Below are positions 33,140 to 36,433 of a stretch of 36,433 bases of DNA, piece after piece (the first letter of the stretch is position 1; each line of letters begins with the position of its first letter). The notes below the pieces were generated by a model. The model was not told the DNA's origin. It saw only the letters and a program-made list of their open reading frames with translations, and did not search any database. The stretch covers positions 1,010,394-1,046,826 of the forward strand of contig NZ_LS990887.1 in NCBI RefSeq assembly GCF_900411315.1, read 5' to 3'. The position numbers and the translations under genes were made by a program. The DNA comes from Corynebacterium senegalense (GTDB lineage Bacteria > Actinomycetota > Actinomycetes > Mycobacteriales > Mycobacteriaceae).

Positions 33140-35545
33140 ATGGTAACTCACACACCGCGTCCCTCACGAGCGGACGCTTTGACCGACCTGCTGCGCACCG
33201 CGCCGCGGGTTGACCGGGCCACACGCGACGAGGTGCTCGCCTACGCCGCGGCGTTGCAGGGCCACGGCCTCGCCCTTATCCCCATCGAGCGCGGGGGAAA
33301 GAAGCCCGCGACCCCCAACGGGCTCAATAACGCCACCACCGAGCCGGGCGTGTTTAGCAGCCACTACCGCGACGGCATGAACCTCGCCGTTGTATTGGGC
33401 CCGAGCAAGCTCGTTATCGTGGACGCCGACACGCCCGCCGAGGTGGACGGGTGGCACACATGGCAGGCCCAAAACGGCACAAACATGCCGACGCCGACGG
33501 TACACAGCCCCGGCACCACTCGCGGGCACCACAGCGGCGGGCATTGGTGGATTGACGCCGCCGACACCAACGACGCCCTCGCCGAGGTCAAGGTGGGCGG
33601 CGCAACCGCCATGGCGGGCAACCGCTACGTGCTCCTGCCCGGCAGCGTGCGCGACGACGCCGCGGACCCCGCCAAGCCCGCCTACGTCGTCGCAGACGGC
33701 GGCCGGGTCTACACAGCGCGGGCGGCCCGCCCGGTTATCGACGCCGCCCGTGACAGGGCCCGCACCAGGGCCGAGGCCGCCGAGAAGCGCGACCACGCCA
33801 AGGCCGGGCGCGCAGACTCGTTTGCCACCTCGAATATCGACACGTGGGCCGAGGAAACCGACTGGCACGACCTGCTCGCCCCGGCCGGGTGGTTTATCAC
33901 CGGCACCGACAACTGCGGGTGTGATATCTACCAAGCACCGGGGTGCCACAGCTCAACCAAGTCGGCCACGGCTCACAACGGCATGTGCGGCTACGCCGAC
34001 AACGGCGGCGCGCTGCAGTTGTGGACGTCCAACCCACCGGACGAGCTCAAGGGCTACGAGCGCGTCTCAAAGTTTCAGTTCGTCGCCCTCACGCAGCACG
34101 GCGGTGACTACGCAGCGGCGCGCACCGCACTCGGTATCGCCGACGACATAGTTGGCGCATGCGACCTATCCGAGGTGGAGGTTGACCCCGACGCGCCCAA
34201 CCCGTTTACCCACACCGCCGCTACAACCCGGCCCCGCGACCTCACGCGCGCTATCGACACCGGCGACGATAGTGAGCTGTGGGAGGCGACCAAGTGGCTC
34301 GCCGAGGTCAAGCGGTGGGCGTGGATTAAGCACGTTGACCCCTACGCCATGCTGCTCGTGGTGCTCTCCGAGGTCGCGCTACGGGTTGACCCGCGCGTTG
34401 TCATGGCGAACCCTGCAGACGCCTCGCTCAACCTCATTACCATGCTCGTGACCCCGCCCAGCGGTGGCAAGGGCACCACGACGAAAACGGCGCGCAAGCT
34501 CGTGACAAGCGCCATGCGCACCGAGTGGGAAATCCACGAGGGGCCGGGCTTTTCCGGTCAAGGTCTCGGTTCCTCGTTCGCATGGCGTAGCAAGACCGCC
34601 AAGCCCGATGGGTGGGTACCGCCTCGCATGCGCTTTGTCGAAAGTGAGGTAGCCAGCCTTACGGCGCTGGCAAGCGCCAAGAACTCGACCCACGTGCCGA
34701 CACTTAACAAGTTCTTTATGGGTGAGGCCATGGGCGCGACCAACAGCGACGTCAAGACCTCGTGGCACGTGCCCGAGCACACCTACCGCGGCGTGCTCAA
34801 CATCGAGGCCCAGGAAGAAACCGCCGCCCCGCTGCTCACCGGCGACGTCAAAGGCACCGGTTTCACCGCCCGCCTGCTCGTGGCCGTCCCCGAGCTCACC
34901 ACAGCCGGGCGCAAGCTGTGGCGCGAACAGCGAGACGCCGGGGCGTTCGACACCAACGACGAACCGACGCCGGTTATCCGCGTCGCCGAACCGCAGCCGC
35001 CCATGCTGACCATGCAGACGACCAACAGGCGGCTGGCATTTCCCACCGCCCCCGAGGTCATACGCGCCATTGAGGACGCCAACCTACGCCTCAACGAGGG
35101 CGACGAACAGGCCGCACACGAGGGGCTGCGCCGCCGCAAGGTGGCAACACTCATGGCTATCGCTAGTGGCGAGTGGGAACTCACGCCGCGGTGGTGGCAC
35201 CTCGCGGGCTACGTCATGGCCAACCACCGCGCAGTTATCACGCAGTGGCACGAGAAGTACGCCCGGCAGGCGCGCGACCGCAAGGTTGAGGCGGCGACCG
35301 CCGAGCTCGCCGTTAAGGCCGAGGCGGCCGAGAAGTTGCTACATCAGCGCGTTGACACCGCGGCGAAGTGGCTTAGCAAGCACGCCGGGGGCGAGGGCGT
35401 GCGGTTCTCCGAGCTCAAGCGCAACGGGCCCGCGAAGCGGTGGGATAGTGACACCCTCGAGGCCGTGCGCGAAGTGCTCGAGGGCGACCCGCAGTTCGAA
35501 GTGTTCGAGCAAAACAAGGGTTGGCGCGTCATTTTCACCGGATAG
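33140..35545 (+). CDS. Bifunctional primase/polymerase with C-terminal P-loop region (replication initiator)
   Basis: An 801-aa replication protein. The N-terminal PrimPol (archaeo-eukaryotic primase-type) domain shows GLALIPIERGGKKPATPNG (about residues 43-61), the catalytic Asp-x-Asp in LVIVDADTP (95-97) and the histidine segment HSGGHWWID (about 131-139). A Cys/His-containing insert (DNCGCDIYQAPGCHS) may bind metal. The second half has a P-loop-like PPSGGKGTTTKT (about 439-450), followed by VESEVASLTAL and TNSDVKTSWHVPEHTYRGVL, recalling DUF3987-type helicase-like proteins. The C-terminus after a long helix (AELAVKAEAAEKLLHQRV) looks like a winged helix. The ATG at 33140 is preferred to the GTG at 33128 because of GAGAAAG upstream. 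The iteron region follows the stop directly. Confidence 0.8.
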   Translation: MVTHTPRPSRADALTDLLRTAPRVDRATRDEVLAYAAALQGHGLALIPIERGGKKPATPNGLNNATTEPGVFSSHYRDGMNLAVVLGPSKLVIVDADTPAEVDGWHTWQAQNGTNMPTPTVHSPGTTRGHHSGGHWWIDAADTNDALAEVKVGGATAMAGNRYVLLPGSVRDDAADPAKPAYVVADGGRVYTARAARPVIDAARDRARTRAEAAEKRDHAKAGRADSFATSNIDTWAEETDWHDLLAPAGWFITGTDNCGCDIYQAPGCHSSTKSATAHNGMCGYADNGGALQLWTSNPPDELKGYERVSKFQFVALTQHGGDYAAARTALGIADDIVGACDLSEVEVDPDAPNPFTHTAATTRPRDLTRAIDTGDDSELWEATKWLAEVKRWAWIKHVDPYAMLLVVLSEVALRVDPRVVMANPADASLNLITMLVTPPSGGKGTTTKTARKLVTSAMRTEWEIHEGPGFSGQGLGSSFAWRSKTAKPDGWVPPRMRFVESEVASLTALASAKNSTHVPTLNKFFMGEAMGATNSDVKTSWHVPEHTYRGVLNIEAQEETAAPLLTGDVKGTGFTARLLVAVPELTTAGRKLWREQRDAGAFDTNDEPTPVIRVAEPQPPMLTMQTTNRRLAFPTAPEVIRAIEDANLRLNEGDEQAAHEGLRRRKVATLMAIASGEWELTPRWWHLAGYVMANHRAVITQWHEKYARQARDRKVEAATAELAVKAEAAEKLLHQRVDTAAKWLSKHAGGEGVRFSELKRNGPAKRWDSDTLEAVREVLEGDPQFEVFEQNKGWRVIFTG

Positions 35546-35554
35546 CCGCCGTGG

Positions 35555-35945
35555 TGTCCACCCCCCAAAAACCGTCCCCTACCTGCGCAAACACCGTGGG
35601 GGTGGACAGCGGCGGAGGGGTGGACACATCGAGGGGTGGACACCATCAACGGGAGCGTTTACACAGCTCACGCCCTATTTTTGCCCTCAAGAGGTGGACG
35701 GGTGGACGGGGTGGACAAGCCCCCTTTCCCCCGGTGGCCGAACACTACCCTTAGTATTTTTTTATATAAGAAATTATTAGGTGATATGGCAACGCTGTGG
35801 GGTTGAGGGGATTGGAGGGGCCCTATTGTCCACCCCGTCCACCCGTCCACCACATGGCACCCTAAAGATGTGTTGACCTGCTCGTTAACTAGACAACGGC
35901 ACGTCCACCCCTCTCGAGTGTCCACCCCCCTCAAGTGTCCACCCC
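35555..35945. other. Candidate replication origin: mirror-symmetric GGGGTGGACA iterons around an AT-rich core
   Basis: The left arm has GGGGTGGACA at 35599-35608, 35617-35626 and 35633-35642. A triple tandem set follows at 35693-35717. The right arm carries the reverse complements: a triple set at 35827-35851, then single sites at 35902-35911 (one mismatch), 35919-35928 and 35936-35945. An extra inverted copy is at 35555-35564. Reflected about position 35772, the outer, inner and triple sites coincide exactly and the middle pair is off by one base. The triple sets form a 26-bp perfect inverted repeat (35693-35718 with 35826-35851). Position directly behind a PrimPol gene makes a replication origin the most likely role; a partition site is the alternative. 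Confidence 0.8.
35751..35787. other. AT-rich core of the candidate origin
   Basis: Thirty-seven bases with no C and five G, including an eight-base T run followed by ATATAAG and AAATTATTAG, in a window that is otherwise GC-rich. It contains the dyad centre of the iteron array (35772) and would be the natural unwinding site. Confidence 0.7.
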
Positions 35946-36086
35946 GTTGCGCTACAACCCGTAGGTTTCGTGAGTTGTCACTAAGCTTTCTCTTAGGTTT
36001 ATGCACGCCTGCAAGGTTGCCCGAGCTGTGTGGACGCCGAGCACGTGGGCACGCCACTCATGCCAGCGTTGACGCTCGAGGCGAAA

Positions 36087-36104
36087 TGAATAATCATTTA
36101 TTCA
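36087..36104. repeat. AT-rich inverted repeat
   Basis: TGAATAA-TCAT-TTATTCA: 7-bp arms with a 4-base centre, in a GC-rich surrounding. It may be an operator or a second structural site of the replication region. Confidence 0.45.
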
Positions 36105-36254
36105 ATGCATGAACCGCCCCGCGACCGCGCCCGCGTCGTCGCCGGGGTGGGGGGCGGCTCCCCTTGCCGCCATTCCCTCTCCCCTACCGGTATTGGCAAA
36201 CTGTTAGCCCGTAGACGAAACAATCCAGCCCGACACATAGGCCAAGGCGCCACC

Positions 36255-36274
36255 GCGTGCATAGAGCGTGCATA
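36255..36274. repeat. Direct repeat GCGTGCATA (two copies, 11-bp period)
   Basis: Copies at 36255-36263 and 36266-36274. The period of about one helical turn fits a protein-binding site, but two copies of nine bases can also arise by chance. Confidence 0.4.
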
Positions 36275-36433
36275 AAACCCGCTGTGTGGCCGCTCGCCCG
36301 GCGCCGTTTTCGCCCCCTCACGCGCCCGTAGACGCCCCCGCACCACCCCCCGCTGCCCCTCATTCACCTCTGACGCTGCCCACGACCCCCCCCGTGCAGA
36401 CCTCTGCGGACGCCGCATCCTTTGACATAGCGC

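Larger units (their letters stand above)
30278..36433 (+). mobile_element. Integrative element with serine integrase and PrimPol replication module (right end not in window)
   Basis: From the eccC junction to the window end all genes read on the plus strand and none is a housekeeping gene: serine integrase, four small unknown genes, a PrimPol-type replication protein and an iteron region. No capsid, terminase, conjugation or resistance genes are visible in the 6.1 kb seen. The element may be an integrative plasmid, a phage satellite or the left part of a prophage or AICE-like element. Confidence 0.8.
35946..36433. other. Non-coding tail of the element at the window edge
   Basis: About 490 bases without a convincing gene. 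A 106-codon minus-strand frame (36098-36418) is Arg/Gly/Pro-rich, lacks family character and has no ribosome-binding site, so I do not call it. The stretch holds a dyad at 36087-36104, direct repeats at 36255-36274 and two copies of CCCGTAGACG (near 36208 and 36326). The element continues beyond the window. Confidence 0.5.

Noticed and set aside
35555..35945. CRISPR array
   Set aside because: The repeats are only 10 bp, occur in both orientations with symmetric spacing, and no cas genes are present.
36098..36418. 106-codon minus-strand frame at the window end
   Set aside because: Arg/Gly/Pro-rich, no ribosome-binding site and no family character; it reads like a GC-bias frame through non-coding DNA.

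Overview
This window comes from a high-GC actinobacterium, almost certainly a Corynebacterium. The gene order guaA-guaB3-guaB, DUF5319, rsdA-sigD, WhiB, groES-groEL, tsaD-rimI-tsaB-tsaE-alr, glmS, glmM-rpsI-rplM, esxT/esxU, Rv3446c-like, eccC is the classical mycolic-acid actinobacterial order (as in the M. tuberculosis rpsI/rplM-ESX-4 region). The EsrI/EsrS pair next to guaA is typical of Corynebacterium. Both ends look like assembly edges: the first ~215 bp are homopolymer-rich junk-like sequence, and the right end stops inside a mobile element.

Layout. 223-408: C-terminal tail of a probable FAD/NAD(P)-binding protein, convergent with esrS. 470-2920: envelope-stress sensor kinase EsrS and divergent inhibitor-like EsrI; no response-regulator gene follows esrS. 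3046-7384: three purine genes (guaA, guaB3, guaB). 7536-9720: DUF5319, a small membrane protein, RsdA and SigD. 10081-12559: WhiB-family protein, then groES-groEL with a CIRCE operator. 12597-18303: a long minus-strand run of alr, tsaE, a membrane-anchored unknown, tsaB, rimI, tsaD and two unknowns; most junctions are 4-bp stop/start overlaps. 18311-20173: glmS. 20304-21158: an alpha/beta-hydrolase-fold protein without the nucleophile serine.

21189-23184 is a translationally coupled three-gene operon: an EspC/WXG100-like small helical protein, a 481-aa Cys/Pro/Ala-rich protein and an 81-aa protein. Then glmM, rpsI, rplM and the ESX-4 type VII secretion genes esxT, esxU, the Rv3446c-like membrane protein and eccC. 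The upstream regions of esxU and of the three-gene operon share the same 15-bp motif (GCAGTCTAAG-NN-GGG), which suggests the operon belongs to the ESX-4 system.

eccC is cut exactly at the Walker A motif of its first ATPase domain by a mobile element (about 30278 to the window end). The element carries a large serine integrase reading outward from the junction, four small unknown genes, an 805-aa-class PrimPol/P-loop replication protein, and an 888-bp non-coding tail. That tail holds a nearly perfectly mirror-symmetric array of GGGGTGGACA iterons centred on an AT-rich core at about 35772. I read this as a replication origin served by the adjacent PrimPol protein. No structural phage or transfer genes are visible, so the element may be an integrative plasmid, a phage satellite or part of a larger element. 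Its right end and the 5' half of eccC lie outside the window.
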